Shown: piece by piece, positions 1-9,100 of the stretch
How positions within the stretch are numbered: the first letter of the stretch is position 1
Layout of the letters: every line of letters begins with the position of its first letter
NCBI GenBank assembly: GCA_001839685.1
Contig: MLAK01001211.1
Location: forward strand, 1-27,012
Reading direction: 5' to 3'
Length of the DNA: 27,012 bases
From: Tritrichomonas foetus
Lineage: Eukaryota > Parabasalia > Tritrichomonadida > Tritrichomonadidae
Program-made: the position numbers and the translations under genes
The notes under the pieces: model-generated
The model's database searches: none
Told to the model about the DNA's origin: nothing
The model's input: only the letters and a program-made list of their open reading frames with translations

Positions 1-793
1 AGCGAAGCGCAATTTATCACAACTGTATACTCTACTAGTGATTCATTTTCAATTCTTTCACAAAAATTCAATATTTACCCATTCAATAGAATTTAATTTC
101 TTTTCAATTTCTCGTTATTTAACAATCCACTTTTACCATGAATAATCTCTTTCTCAGATGAATATTCTGATAATATGCCAATGAATTATATGCTGTTTGA
201 TCCATTTCAGAAACATAGCCTGGAATTGCGATGATTCGAAAAGATATAGTGCATGATTTTTCTTCGAAAATATTGCTTTTCTATTAAATAAACGTTCTTT
301 TCATTTCTTGAAAAGGGCAAATCTATTTTGTAAATAGTTGCAAATCAAAGAATATTGATGATTCTAATTTGCTTATCAGGAGCGTAATTTGTCAAAGATG
401 ATGTGTATGACTGGTATTTTAGGGAATAAATATTATTGAAAAAGTTTAGAAAATGACGATTCTATTCCGATATTTCCAATTATTGAAAATTCACAATATT
501 TTCAAAATTAACTGATTATATTTTCTTACAAATTTTAATAATCAAAGAAAAGTTTATTTTCATTGAGAAATTCACTTTACATTATTCAATTAACAATAAT
601 TAAAATTCCAAAATTTCCAAAATTGAATGATTTTTATATAATTATTCAAAAGATACACAATTGTAATTTGAGTATGAAATAAAACGACGGAAAGAAATTT
701 AAGCATCCATAAAAAAAAAAGTGGCTCGACGATTATATTTAATTCAAAACGTTTGAAAATATTTGGAAATTCTTTCTAAATTTATTATTTCGA
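1..793. other. Intergenic AT-rich region, no gene seen
   Basis: This 793-base stretch is very AT-rich, with many short A and T runs and stop codons in all frames. I found no open frame with protein-like composition, no tRNA or rRNA signature and no clear repeat. It probably holds the upstream region of the gene at 794. The T-rich stretch just before that ATG contains no TCAYW initiator, unlike most other genes here. Confidence 0.6.
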
Positions 794-3091
794 ATGTCGA
801 TTTCTTCCACAGTGGTTTCTTTCTTTTCCTACTTCCAAAATATTGGATGTACAATCACGCTTCCCTCGCTCGACATCCCGCCAGAAATGATGAAAATCCT
901 CAACGCAGTTCGCAATTTTTTGGCAACAATCCAAGATCTTTTCCCTCAATTACCACAATTCGATATTCGAGCTCAACTCATTATCATCGCAGTTGCAATT
1001 CCATTGGTTTTGGATATTGTTTTCGTTTGGTTTGTCCAAAAATTATCAAGTATTCTATTGCATATTTTTGATATTATTTGCATCGCTGGTTTTGCCTTTT
1101 GCTTAGCAAACGGAGTCTTAGGAGGATTTACTGCTTACACTTATGCTTTAGTCCCAGTCACTGGTCTTTATATTCTAGTTCGAATAATCTACAAATCGTG
1201 CAAGTCAAAAAGTGGCACATTTGGTCTTGTTCAAATTGCCAATTGTGTGTGCGGACACTTCCTTTATGGAATCCTTCCAAATATTCAAAATGAACTATCC
1301 ATCAACGATTTGAATAAAATCATTGGAAGTTACTCAGAAGTTGTGCAAATTAAAGAAAAGAAAGCTTCTGCATGTGGCACATTCACGTTTTTCATTATAT
1401 CAGCAATTTGTATTGTTATAACTTTATTTTGTGAAGGAATTGGTTTTGAATTAGGTAATTATTTATCACCAATTTTTTTACGTGCACTTGAAAGTCTGGC
1501 GATTATTTTTGCTTTTCTATTTATGCTTATTTTCTTTCTCAGATTATTTGCATGTGGCAGACGAATCATTTTATGGTTCAAGCAATTTTGCAAGCGTTGG
1601 GGACTTCGTCTCTTAATGCTTGCTTTGGATCTTTTATATATTCCAATTTTAACTCTTTTAGTGTCAAATGTGATGGTAACTAAGTCTAATTCATGTCCAG
1701 TTGGCCAATATTTATACGTTGTTCCATCATCTTCTAACAAGCTTATATCAGCATTTTTGAACAGAAAATCTGTTTGCGTTCCATGTAATTATAGTTATTC
1801 GTCATTGACATACACCGAATGCAGAGAAGCTTGTAGTGGTAAACAAGAATACCGACTTCAGGATGATCCTTCTCTCCGTTTCTATGAAGATGTATTTCGA
1901 GCAAATATTTCTTTTATTTTATATACAGTATTTGTTGTTATGTTTGGTATTCCAATTCTTTGGTACTCTATTATTCAACGAAATAAAACTTATGCTTATT
2001 GTGTGAATGTTTATGGTACATGTCCAAGTGATAAATGGCTTCGATTAGTGAATAGAATGAAAACTACTGGTATTTTCTTATTTGTGAACTATAAATTTAA
2101 TTCATCAGCTTGGTCAGTTTTTTATTTATTTGTTAAATTCTCTGTTATGATTATTACTACAATTGCTGGACGAATTTATTCAACATTAACTTATGTACTT
2201 CCTGTATTTTACCTCATTGTTTTTATTTTAATTTGTAAAGTAAGGCCTTATCTTTATCAATTCAATAATATATTGGATGGAATTTTATACTTAACTCAAA
2301 TTTTGTTTTCACTAGTTCCAGTTCTGGCGGTCTTTGGAATAACAATCCCAGATAGTGCAAGTGTTCCACTTTCCATCATTATAACTGTCGTTCCAGTTGT
2401 TTCCATCATTTTCTTACTATTCTGTAAGAGAAAGCATGTTGATTTTGAACATGACCCAACTTTTGTTCAAGTTCTGGATGAGGAAGAAGAAGAAGCTCTT
2501 GAAAAGAAAAGGGCAAAGGCCAAAAGGAGGAAGAGGAGGGAAATTCATGAAATGAAAGAAAGAATTCAACTTGCGAAAACAAGAACTAGAAGTAAAGGTA
2601 GTTTCATGAGTTCACAATCACAATTTTCTAGTAGTTCGAGTTTCGATCCATTTGTCATCGATCAAAATTTGACTACAATTCCTGAAGAAGTATCATCTGC
2701 TGAAGAAATAGAGGCAGATGAAGAAGTATTAGACAACTTTTTAACTCAACTTGATGCCAATGAAAATATCTGCTTGATTCCAGAAGATGAATATGAAGTT
2801 AAACCTGGTGATTTAGATTGCATGAAAGATTGTATTGCTTCAAGATGTACAAAGAAAGGATATAATAAAGTTGAGCCAATTGATGGTGGTACTTTTATAG
2901 TAAATAAAAGAGTGCTTGCAAACAGAATGACGAGCATGTATGAAATGCTTGATATTGTTGTGGATGGAGCTACAATTGAATTCTTGACTAAGGCTTTGAA
3001 TCTTGGGATCATGCTTGCAGTGGCTGCTTTCGGTTGGTACTTCGGCGCCATCACTTTATCAGATGATTATCTTGTTTGCCATCATTATTAA
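794..3091 (+). CDS. Polytopic membrane protein with Cys-rich extracellular-type loop
   Basis: This 765-residue protein is uncharacterised. Hydrophobic segments that look membrane-spanning lie near residues 61-80, 86-108, 115-133, 196-216, 231-252, 272-293, 373-393, 445-482, 495-515 and 525-545, with one more near 735-755. Between the spans at 272-293 and 373-393 is a loop with C301, C328, C331, C343 and C347, starting with CPVGQY. That resembles the cysteine spacing of ephrin-receptor-like (GCC2/GCC3) modules common in trichomonad surface proteins. The segment near 482-515, with RPY followed by N-rich and hydrophobic residues, recalls the pore-side helices of TRP-like protist and fungal channels. 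A charged stretch (about 560-600, Glu run then Lys/Arg run) and an acidic Ser-rich tail follow, probably cytosolic. A transporter or channel role is inference only. The ATG at 794 is the first in frame. A later start at M32 or M33 would remove only a weakly hydrophobic leader. Confidence 0.75.
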   Translation: MSISSTVVSFFSYFQNIGCTITLPSLDIPPEMMKILNAVRNFLATIQDLFPQLPQFDIRAQLIIIAVAIPLVLDIVFVWFVQKLSSILLHIFDIICIAGFAFCLANGVLGGFTAYTYALVPVTGLYILVRIIYKSCKSKSGTFGLVQIANCVCGHFLYGILPNIQNELSINDLNKIIGSYSEVVQIKEKKASACGTFTFFIISAICIVITLFCEGIGFELGNYLSPIFLRALESLAIIFAFLFMLIFFLRLFACGRRIILWFKQFCKRWGLRLLMLALDLLYIPILTLLVSNVMVTKSNSCPVGQYLYVVPSSSNKLISAFLNRKSVCVPCNYSYSSLTYTECREACSGKQEYRLQDDPSLRFYEDVFRANISFILYTVFVVMFGIPILWYSIIQRNKTYAYCVNVYGTCPSDKWLRLVNRMKTTGIFLFVNYKFNSSAWSVFYLFVKFSVMIITTIAGRIYSTLTYVLPVFYLIVFILICKVRPYLYQFNNILDGILYLTQILFSLVPVLAVFGITIPDSASVPLSIIITVVPVVSIIFLLFCKRKHVDFEHDPTFVQVLDEEEEEALEKKRAKAKRRKRREIHEMKERIQLAKTRTRSKGSFMSSQSQFSSSSSFDPFVIDQNLTTIPEEVSSAEEIEADEEVLDNFLTQLDANENICLIPEDEYEVKPGDLDCMKDCIASRCTKKGYNKVEPIDGGTFIVNKRVLANRMTSMYEMLDIVVDGATIEFLTKALNLGIMLAVAAFGWYFGAITLSDDYLVCHHY

Positions 3092-3113
3092 TTCTTAATT
3101 TGTTATTCATTCT

Positions 3114-3129
3114 TTTGATGATCATCAAA
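3114..3129. repeat. 16-bp perfect palindrome
   Basis: TTTGATGATCATCAAA reads the same on both strands. It lies 23 bases after the stop codon of the membrane protein gene. It could form a cruciform or a 3' UTR hairpin, or could be chance in AT-rich sequence. No function can be assigned. Confidence 0.6.
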
Positions 3130-3280
3130 GTTTGATGAAATTTCAAAATATCTTTTCTCTGCAAGATCAAGCTATATTAATTTTCAACAAAAAAACATTA
3201 AGGAATGTTGTAAGTAATATCATTATATCATAAGTATAGTTTTCACATGAAAGTTATTCGAATTATTTCCAGTTTCATGA

Positions 3281-3299
3281 AAGTTTCATGATGAAACTT
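3281..3299. repeat. 9-bp inverted repeat with one-base centre
   Basis: AAGTTTCAT, a single G, then ATGAAACTT. Partial copies of the GTTTCATGA motif lie just upstream at about 3271-3280. Function unknown; possibly a short degenerate repeat. Confidence 0.5.
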
Positions 3300-3541
3300 A
3301 ATAAATTAATAAATATAAGGTGTGCTGATCCCTGATGCGACTCAAAGTATTAAAATTTTTTAGATTATCAGAAGTTTATATTGAATAAACATTCAGTTAT
3401 TTAATTAATAATGTATTTAGTGTCAACTATATATTAACATTTCACATAAATCTAAACAATGACTGTCAGTCCACCATATATATACCTAATCGTATATAAA
3501 ACTCCTGTTTAAAAGAAAGACGGTTTCGTATTCGTTTAATG

Positions 3542-3590
3542 AATCATTTATCGTCTATCTGAAAAATCACAAATTTAACATCAACAACAT

Positions 3591-3626
<36 letters not shown>

Positions 3627-3629
3627 TTA
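3542..3629 (+). repeat. A-tailed segment flanked by 9-bp direct repeats
   Basis: AATCATTTA occurs at 3542-3550 and again at 3621-3629. Between them are about 41 bases followed by 31 consecutive A residues (3592-3622). The second copy starts within the last two As. This arrangement looks like a short retroposed RNA with a poly(A) tail and a target-site duplication. Chance similarity in AT-rich DNA is a real alternative because the repeat is short and AT-only apart from one C. Confidence 0.4.
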
Positions 3630-3667
3630 AAAAACAGATGAATTCATAAAAAGCATTGGTTAACAAT

Positions 3668-4267
3668 CTATTTAAGTATATAATATATAAAAACACATAA
3701 TGTAATGAATAAAAATATATTCACGCCCCACAAAAAGTATTTTCTTTGTCTGTCTCGACATTGCATTTCATGAAGGATGCCTCCAGCTCGATCCAAGCCG
3801 GTATCAAGCTGAGTGACTTTTCCTGAGATATCTACAAGTTTGGTTCGGTGCCGATCGAGTTCCTCGAGAATTCCAATTCCGAGATCTTTTGTTTCATTAG
3901 CGTTGTTGATCAGTGAGTCTGCTGCAGCTTCTTGGTCGATTGTTGATGTGACTGAATTGCCGAGAAGCTCCTTTCGAGAAGCTTCTGTGACATCTGCATT
4001 AAACGAAATATTTAAAGATTCGACTTCCGTTTTAATTGAATCGGTATAGTTCCGGACTTTATTTCGAAGGGATGGCGGCCATGTTGCAGCAGTTGAGTTC
4101 CACTCGCTCAAATCTAGCTTTAATTGCGTATACTTATTTCTGATTGTGGCATATTGAGTCGCGCGATCGTTGTATCCAACGTTTGGATACTCCTGAATAC
4201 ATTCTTTAAATTCGTTTAAAAGATTCGAAATATGATCTTGGTATTGGGAAAATTCTACTTCAGACAT
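3668..4267 (-). CDS. Vti1-like Qb-SNARE
   Basis: This 199-residue protein has the layout of Vti1 family SNAREs, which act in Golgi, endosome and vacuole/lysosome membrane fusion. There is a helical N-terminal domain (about 1-100, beginning with F-x-x-Y and an EF-x-E-C helix), a SNARE coiled-coil motif (about 117-176, with ETKDLGIGILEEL and DTGLDRAGGILHEM) and one C-terminal membrane anchor (about 178-198), with almost no lumenal tail. The length fits the family. By hand alignment to the Vti1 core, the central zero-layer position, Gln in yeast and Asp in mammals, falls on His140. The ATG at 4267 is preceded directly by TTCAA, giving an initiator-like TCAAATG. The stop region reads TTAAATAG, compatible with a trichomonad-type UAAA polyadenylation signal overlapping the gene end. 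Confidence 0.85.
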   Translation of the reverse strand: MSEVEFSQYQDHISNLLNEFKECIQEYPNVGYNDRATQYATIRNKYTQLKLDLSEWNSTAATWPPSLRNKVRNYTDSIKTEVESLNISFNADVTEASRKELLGNSVTSTIDQEAAADSLINNANETKDLGIGILEELDRHRTKLVDISGKVTQLDTGLDRAGGILHEMQCRDRQRKYFLWGVNIFLFITLCVFIYYILK

Positions 4268-4271
4268 TTGA
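4267..4271 (-). promoter_or_regulatory. Initiator-like TCAAA at start of SNARE gene
   Basis: On the minus strand TCAAATG spans the start codon, so transcription from the A would leave only a three-base leader. It deviates from TCAYW at the fourth position but matches the same arrangement at the HAD gene (23706). Confidence 0.35.
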
Positions 4272-4638
4272 ATCTGCCAATAATTTTTATTTGAGAGAAA
4301 TTATTCTGTCTTTTTATAATTTGTGTATAATTCTTCAATAAAGGTCAATATTTTTCGCGTCGATATAACAAATCATGAATGATTACCAAATGATTGGTTA
4401 AAAAGCTATTTTGGAATTTCCAAAAGTCTCAAAATTTGTTCATTCCTTTGTACAGCTTCAGTCAGAGAAAAGAAATAATCAGTAATTTCAAATGGATATT
4501 AGAATAATACCTGCGGATGTTAAAAAGTAATAATAAAATAAATATAGAAAAATCTTTACTTTATAGAATAAAAATAATATGATTTAAAAATTCATTAAAA
4601 TATAGAAAAATATAGAAAAATGGAACAACAAAAATGAA
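4268..4638. other. Intergenic spacer upstream of the SNARE gene
   Basis: 371 AT-rich bases between the SNARE start and the nucleoporin stop. A short direct repeat of TATAGAAAAA is present near 4602-4620. No gene seen. Confidence 0.5.
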
Positions 4639-7158
4639 TCAAAAGATGCTGACTCGCTCACGAATTTCAACAAGTTTTGAGCGGGACTCTTCACTCATGT
4701 CAAGGAAATTGCTGAATTTAAGAAGTATTGCAAGTTCATCACGATTTTCATCACGTGTGAAAATTCCTATAGACAAATAAGTTGCAACATTTGTTAAAGC
4801 AAAAACAGTTGATGAAGAATCTTGAAGATTTACCTGTTTCAAAAGCTGTAAAGCCCTATCGAATCCATCGGTTGTAAATGGAAGAATTTCCGTTTTACGA
4901 GCAATTTCAATTGCTTCCTTTCCTTTTCCTTCTTCGAATGCAGAAATAACTTTTGCAATATTAATCAGTTCAAAAAGAGCAGATAAGCACAAATTGAAAT
5001 TTGATCTCAATTTATTTGAATTTGAATTTGAAGCTAATGAATTCGATATTGAAGTTAATGAATGGAAGAGAATTTCGGCTTTTTCGATGATTTCGATTCG
5101 CTCAGTTAAATAAACTTGATCAGCTTTACAGAGTGATAAAATTCCAATGTCAAGACTCTGTTCCAATAATTCAATCGATGAATCTCCAATTTCATTAACG
5201 AGAACTGAAACAGATTCTAAAAGAATGAAAATGTCTTTTTGTGGAAGTAACGACAAATAAACAAAAACTTGATTAAGGCATTGAACAGCTTCCTCAAATG
5301 CACCACATGTTGTTAAAATTCGAATTGTGTTTACATTTTCACTATCATTTTTATAAAGCTCTGAAACAAGTTCATAAACATTGATGCATTTAGAGGAAAT
5401 AAATTGAAAAGATGTAATATTAATTCTTATGTTGATGTCAAGACTAAGTAAATATTCTATAATATCATCTTTATAATCCATATTTCGGGATAATGCTAAA
5501 TAAACAAGAGCAACATCGGACATTGTTTGTTTTGGTAAAAAGCTAACTAAATCATTAATAATTTTCCTTAAATAAGGTTTCGTGTAAAACCCAACATTAT
5601 AAAAAATCAAGCAAATATGTGCAACTAAAATTGGTAATTCGTCATACAAAATTTCATCATCATTTTCACCATCTTTTGGTGGTTTTATACACAACTGAAC
5701 AAGTTCGTTTGCACAAGATTCGAAATCAAGTAACAAAAGTTCAAAAATTATACGATCAAAGACACTATCATAGTCATAGTTGTTCTTAAGATCAAATTGA
5801 GATTTTTCTAGGCGTTCTAAGAGTTCTTCTTTTAGTCCGTCACCTGAAATAATAAACTTCTTTAAATTCACAATTTCACTAAACATGCTATCATACAAAT
5901 CAGCATCACTAATTTTCAGTTCTTGGTCTAAATAGGCGTATTCAAAACATTGTGTCATGAGTTTGTCTGTATTTACTTTTTGATCTTTTGGAGAAATAGT
6001 TTTTGGTTCCTTAATAGCATTAATTAATTTTTTAATGTTATCTTTATGACGATCAACTTTATCTTCTGTGATGAGGCTCGTCAGGCCACTTCGAATTAAA
6101 TCCCAAACATTTTGCCATGAGAATTCTTTCCTGAGTAATTTGTCGATATCTAAAATTGCGCATAAGTCAGCTGCTGTTGTGCCATTGGTTCCTACTTCAT
6201 CAGTTTGATTTCCAGAATTCTCATCATCTTTGAAGTCCATAATCATGTGAATTTCTTCAGGTGAGCGATTAAAAATTTCACAGTATTTCGCATGGCGGAA
6301 ATTATGTTGTAAAAATCTTAATGCATTGTTAAGAAGTAGCTCGTATGTCTCTATTTTCAAATATTCTTTAATATTGATTTCTGAAAAATCAATACGAACA
6401 GTTTGATCGTCAGATTCATGTGTGAAGATATATTGAAATGCATTCATAAATTCGGAAAGACGATCAGTAGATTCACCTAGATTTTCACCATAATAATGAC
6501 TCCACTTACGCATAATTTTTATAACTGGTGTGAATATATTCAAGTTTTGGTCACTTGGTGTGTATAGAATGGCGTCATTTATTGTGGTTCTCATTGCATT
6601 AGCAAATGTTATTGCATCACGAGAAACTTGAGCACGAAGATGTGGCTCTTTTGGAAAAATTGATTCAGAGGTGTTTACAAAGTTGATGTCGAAAAAGTTT
6701 TCTTTCTTGGAATTAACTTCTTCATCTTCTTCATTGTTTTGGATTTTTTGGGATTTTTTATATTCCCAGTCCAATCCAATATCTGACAATCTTGTCTCTT
6801 CATATCGTTCAATTGAATTTGTGATTCTGACTATTGAGTGGATACTGTTGGATTTATCTGTTTCTTTCACATCACTGGATTTGTTTTTGGTCGTATTTAA
6901 GGAATTTATTAATTTCTCTGTTTTTGTCGAATCAATTCCTTGCTGAGCAAGAAGCAAACATCCATCGATGGACTTTTCTGAACTTGGCGCGATTCGTGAA
7001 AAGAAATTGCTGATTTGGTCAAGCTCGATCGACGAAAATGATTCATTTTTACGACCTTGTTCTAAACCTTCTGCTGATCGAAGTATATTTTCTAAAAATA
7101 AACTAAAGTGTTGTTGTGAATTCGACGAGCCCTCGGTTTTTCGTGGAGTTGTGGTCAT
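4639..7158 (-). CDS. Nup93/Nic96-family nucleoporin
   Basis: This 839-residue, almost entirely helical protein fits Nup93/Nic96, the inner-ring scaffold nucleoporin that anchors the Nup62 complex and links other inner-ring subunits. Family-like points, in order, are: an N-terminal helix SLFLENILRSAEGLEQ (19-34); the segment CLLLAQQGIDSTKTEKLINSL (67-87), matching the 'LL...GI(D/N)...L..L' signature; the WQNVWDLIRSGL segment (about 345-356), matching the 'vWa.I...LR.G' motif; and a C-terminal AIEIARKTEILPF segment that matches the 'ALDI...L.LiPl' motif of the family. Between residues 100 and 170 there is a polar, probably disordered stretch. The length is close to Nup93 and Nic96 (roughly 820-840). 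The ATG at 7158 is the first in frame, and a TCACT initiator lies 25 bases upstream. No intron is needed. Confidence 0.8.
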   Translation of the reverse strand: MTTTPRKTEGSSNSQQHFSLFLENILRSAEGLEQGRKNESFSSIELDQISNFFSRIAPSSEKSIDGCLLLAQQGIDSTKTEKLINSLNTTKNKSSDVKETDKSNSIHSIVRITNSIERYEETRLSDIGLDWEYKKSQKIQNNEEDEEVNSKKENFFDINFVNTSESIFPKEPHLRAQVSRDAITFANAMRTTINDAILYTPSDQNLNIFTPVIKIMRKWSHYYGENLGESTDRLSEFMNAFQYIFTHESDDQTVRIDFSEINIKEYLKIETYELLLNNALRFLQHNFRHAKYCEIFNRSPEEIHMIMDFKDDENSGNQTDEVGTNGTTAADLCAILDIDKLLRKEFSWQNVWDLIRSGLTSLITEDKVDRHKDNIKKLINAIKEPKTISPKDQKVNTDKLMTQCFEYAYLDQELKISDADLYDSMFSEIVNLKKFIISGDGLKEELLERLEKSQFDLKNNYDYDSVFDRIIFELLLLDFESCANELVQLCIKPPKDGENDDEILYDELPILVAHICLIFYNVGFYTKPYLRKIINDLVSFLPKQTMSDVALVYLALSRNMDYKDDIIEYLLSLDINIRINITSFQFISSKCINVYELVSELYKNDSENVNTIRILTTCGAFEEAVQCLNQVFVYLSLLPQKDIFILLESVSVLVNEIGDSSIELLEQSLDIGILSLCKADQVYLTERIEIIEKAEILFHSLTSISNSLASNSNSNKLRSNFNLCLSALFELINIAKVISAFEEGKGKEAIEIARKTEILPFTTDGFDRALQLLKQVNLQDSSSTVFALTNVATYLSIGIFTRDENRDELAILLKFSNFLDMSEESRSKLVEIRERVSIF

Positions 7159-7591
7159 AAAAAGGAAGAATAAGAACTTGAGTGATTTGAATACTATGGT
7201 TGATTTAAGAAAGGTGAAAATGGTGGTTATTCCCAGACCATTTATACATAGAAAAAATTGTGTGTTCTATTTTGTTTTGATGGATCTTGAACATAACTTG
7301 ACATATAAAAATATCACTGTAAGAATAATTCAATCATTATCAAATCAATGATATTAATGATATTAAAACTAAAATTAGAAAATCTAAAAAACTTAATATT
7401 TTATTCACATTCTATTAACCGCAATTCTAAGCATACTATAAAATAATTTATGTTCATTGTAAAAGCTTTATCTATCTACTAATATATAAACACTATCAAA
7501 AAAAACAATATTGGAATTATTTTTCTGAATAAATTGATTGAAGCATCATAAGAAGATTCTAAAATGTTTTGGATGTATTCAAAAATGTGAA
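7159..7591. other. Intergenic spacer
   Basis: 433 AT-rich bases between the nucleoporin start and the 3' end of the CDK-like gene. An apparent plus-strand open frame running into it from the nucleoporin gene is antisense to that gene and is not supported. Nothing else seen. Confidence 0.5.
7181..7185 (-). promoter_or_regulatory. Candidate initiator TCACT of nucleoporin gene
   Basis: Minus-strand TCACT matches the trichomonad initiator TCAYW. Its A would be 25 bases upstream of the ATG. Confidence 0.4.
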
Positions 7592-8668
7592 TTAGGTCAC
7601 ACTGTCTCCTTTGATTGCTGCTTGTGTAAGTTCCTGCCATTCGTTCTGTGGTATTTTTCCTGCAATGTTTATCACTGGGACTGGCCTGTCTGCAAAATAT
7701 ATGTGTTTCAATGCTTCTGAAGCACTGATTCGTTCGCTAGGATTATACTTCAGCATTTTTGAAAGGAGATCAAACTCATAAGTCCCAGGAGTGATGATAT
7801 TTCCTAACTGACAATGTCTATTGTCTCTGTTAGCACTTTTTTCTATACAATTTATATATTTATAAGTTAAATCGAAATCCGATTGTTGGATTGGACCTAA
7901 CACTTCAGTTATTTTCGAAAGTTGGTGTGGATTAAATTCTGTTGGATCTTTTTCTTGAACTTTTTGTTTTGTTGCAAATAAAACTTTTCCTGTGAGAAGT
8001 TCTGCAAAAATGCAGCCTGCTGCCCAAATGTCAATTTTTTGATCGTATTTGGTATTTCCTAGTAAAAGTTCAGGAGCGCGATACCAAATTGTAACAACGC
8101 CAAAATTTCTTGGTAAATTTGATCCTTCAATTGCGCGAGATAAACCAAAATCGATCAATTTTACAATTCCAGGATAGTCTTCATTTGTTGGCGGCATCAA
8201 AAGCAGGTTGGATGGAGTGAGGTCACAATGAGCAACACCTCTTTTATGCAAATAATCTAAAGCCAATAATAACTGAAATAATATTGACTTTGCAATTATT
8301 GGTTTTAAACCTGACTTGTTTTTATTTGAATAATAATGCACAACCTTTCTAACATCAACAGCACCATGCTCATAAGCAAATGAAAGTGTTCGATGTTCCA
8401 AATCCAAAAAAACATCATTTACAGAAAATCGAATAATATGTGGATGATTCATTTCACTGATAATCACAAGCTCTCTAAAAATTGAAGGTGTGATTGTTTT
8501 ATCAGTTTCTTTGATCTTGGATTGTTTCACGCTGAGTTCTTCATTTGTACTTTTTCGGCTTGCAAGCCAGACTTGACCGTATGTTCCAGAGCCAAGTTTA
8601 TTTTTCTTTATAAAAACATCAGGGAATTGTCTTTCTTTTGGAATATTTATTTCTTTTCTTTCAGTCAT
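7592..8668 (-). CDS. CDK8-like CMGC protein kinase with atypical catalytic loop
   Basis: This 358-residue protein is one kinase domain with short ends. Visible elements are: glycine loop G26-S-G-T-Y-G31, ATP lysine K48 in SVK, the C-helix glutamate E66 in FRE, the DFG motif D173-F-G, WYRAPELLLG (195-204) and DIWAAGCIFAELLTGK (213-228). The long insert before GLKPIIAKSILFQLL, the WYRAPELLLG-x-x-x-Y pattern and the FNPHQLSKITEVLG segment resemble CDK8/19, the Mediator kinase that pairs with cyclin C. The catalytic loop is abnormal. It reads HCDLTPSN (147-154) instead of HRDLKPxN, so the HRD arginine is Cys148 and the loop lysine is Thr151. Asp149 and Asn154 remain. The kinase could be weak, differently regulated or a scaffold. 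The ATG at 8668 is preceded by TCATA, an initiator match that leaves a three-base leader. CDK8-group placement is by eye. Confidence 0.85.
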   Translation of the reverse strand: MTERKEINIPKERQFPDVFIKKNKLGSGTYGQVWLASRKSTNEELSVKQSKIKETDKTITPSIFRELVIISEMNHPHIIRFSVNDVFLDLEHRTLSFAYEHGAVDVRKVVHYYSNKNKSGLKPIIAKSILFQLLLALDYLHKRGVAHCDLTPSNLLLMPPTNEDYPGIVKLIDFGLSRAIEGSNLPRNFGVVTIWYRAPELLLGNTKYDQKIDIWAAGCIFAELLTGKVLFATKQKVQEKDPTEFNPHQLSKITEVLGPIQQSDFDLTYKYINCIEKSANRDNRHCQLGNIITPGTYEFDLLSKMLKYNPSERISASEALKHIYFADRPVPVINIAGKIPQNEWQELTQAAIKGDSVT

Positions 8669-8673
8669 TATGA
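8669..8673 (-). promoter_or_regulatory. Candidate initiator TCATA of CDK-like gene
   Basis: Minus-strand TTTTCATA directly abuts the ATG and matches TCAYW, predicting an extremely short 5' leader. Confidence 0.45.
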
Positions 8674-9100
8674 AAATCTATGGTAAATTATTTGTCCTAA
8701 ATTTGACCTCAACCGTAATTTTGCCAATCACTTTAATTTTTCAGATTCTAATGTGAAACTATCTTCTATTCTGTATATCTGTATCTAATAGTATAATTTA
8801 TTATTTTTCAGAAACTTTTAATATTTAAATCAAGTAGATCCAAATTAATTAATTTCTAAGACGTTTTAGGTTAGCAATAATGTCTTCAGAATCAAAGAAG
8901 AATAAACTTGAACATTATTTGTGCATCACAAAAGAATGAATACCATCACACATTCAATAAAATGAAGATTTGAAATTTCTATTCCGGAAAACTTTATAAA
9001 TATTGCTTTTCAAGGAGATCAAAAAAGAAATGAAAATGTTTCTAAACAATGCTTTTTATTCAGAAAAAAAGAAATGAGAAATTTATTCGATAGAAATAAA
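8669..9100. other. Intergenic spacer
   Basis: 432 AT-rich bases between the CDK-like gene start and the coiled-coil gene stop. No gene or structured element seen apart from the initiator at its left edge. Confidence 0.5.

Larger units (their letters stand above)
3092..3667. other. Convergent intergenic spacer
   Basis: This 576-base spacer lies between the 3' ends of the membrane protein gene and the SNARE gene. It contains a 16-bp perfect palindrome (3114-3129), a 9-bp inverted repeat with a single-base centre (3281-3299) and a 31-A tract (3592-3622). No open frame is convincing. Confidence 0.6.

Noticed and set aside
6968..7351. Plus-strand 127-codon open frame
   Set aside because: It is antisense to the start of the nucleoporin gene and has no initiator or recognisable family; the nucleoporin frame is far better supported.
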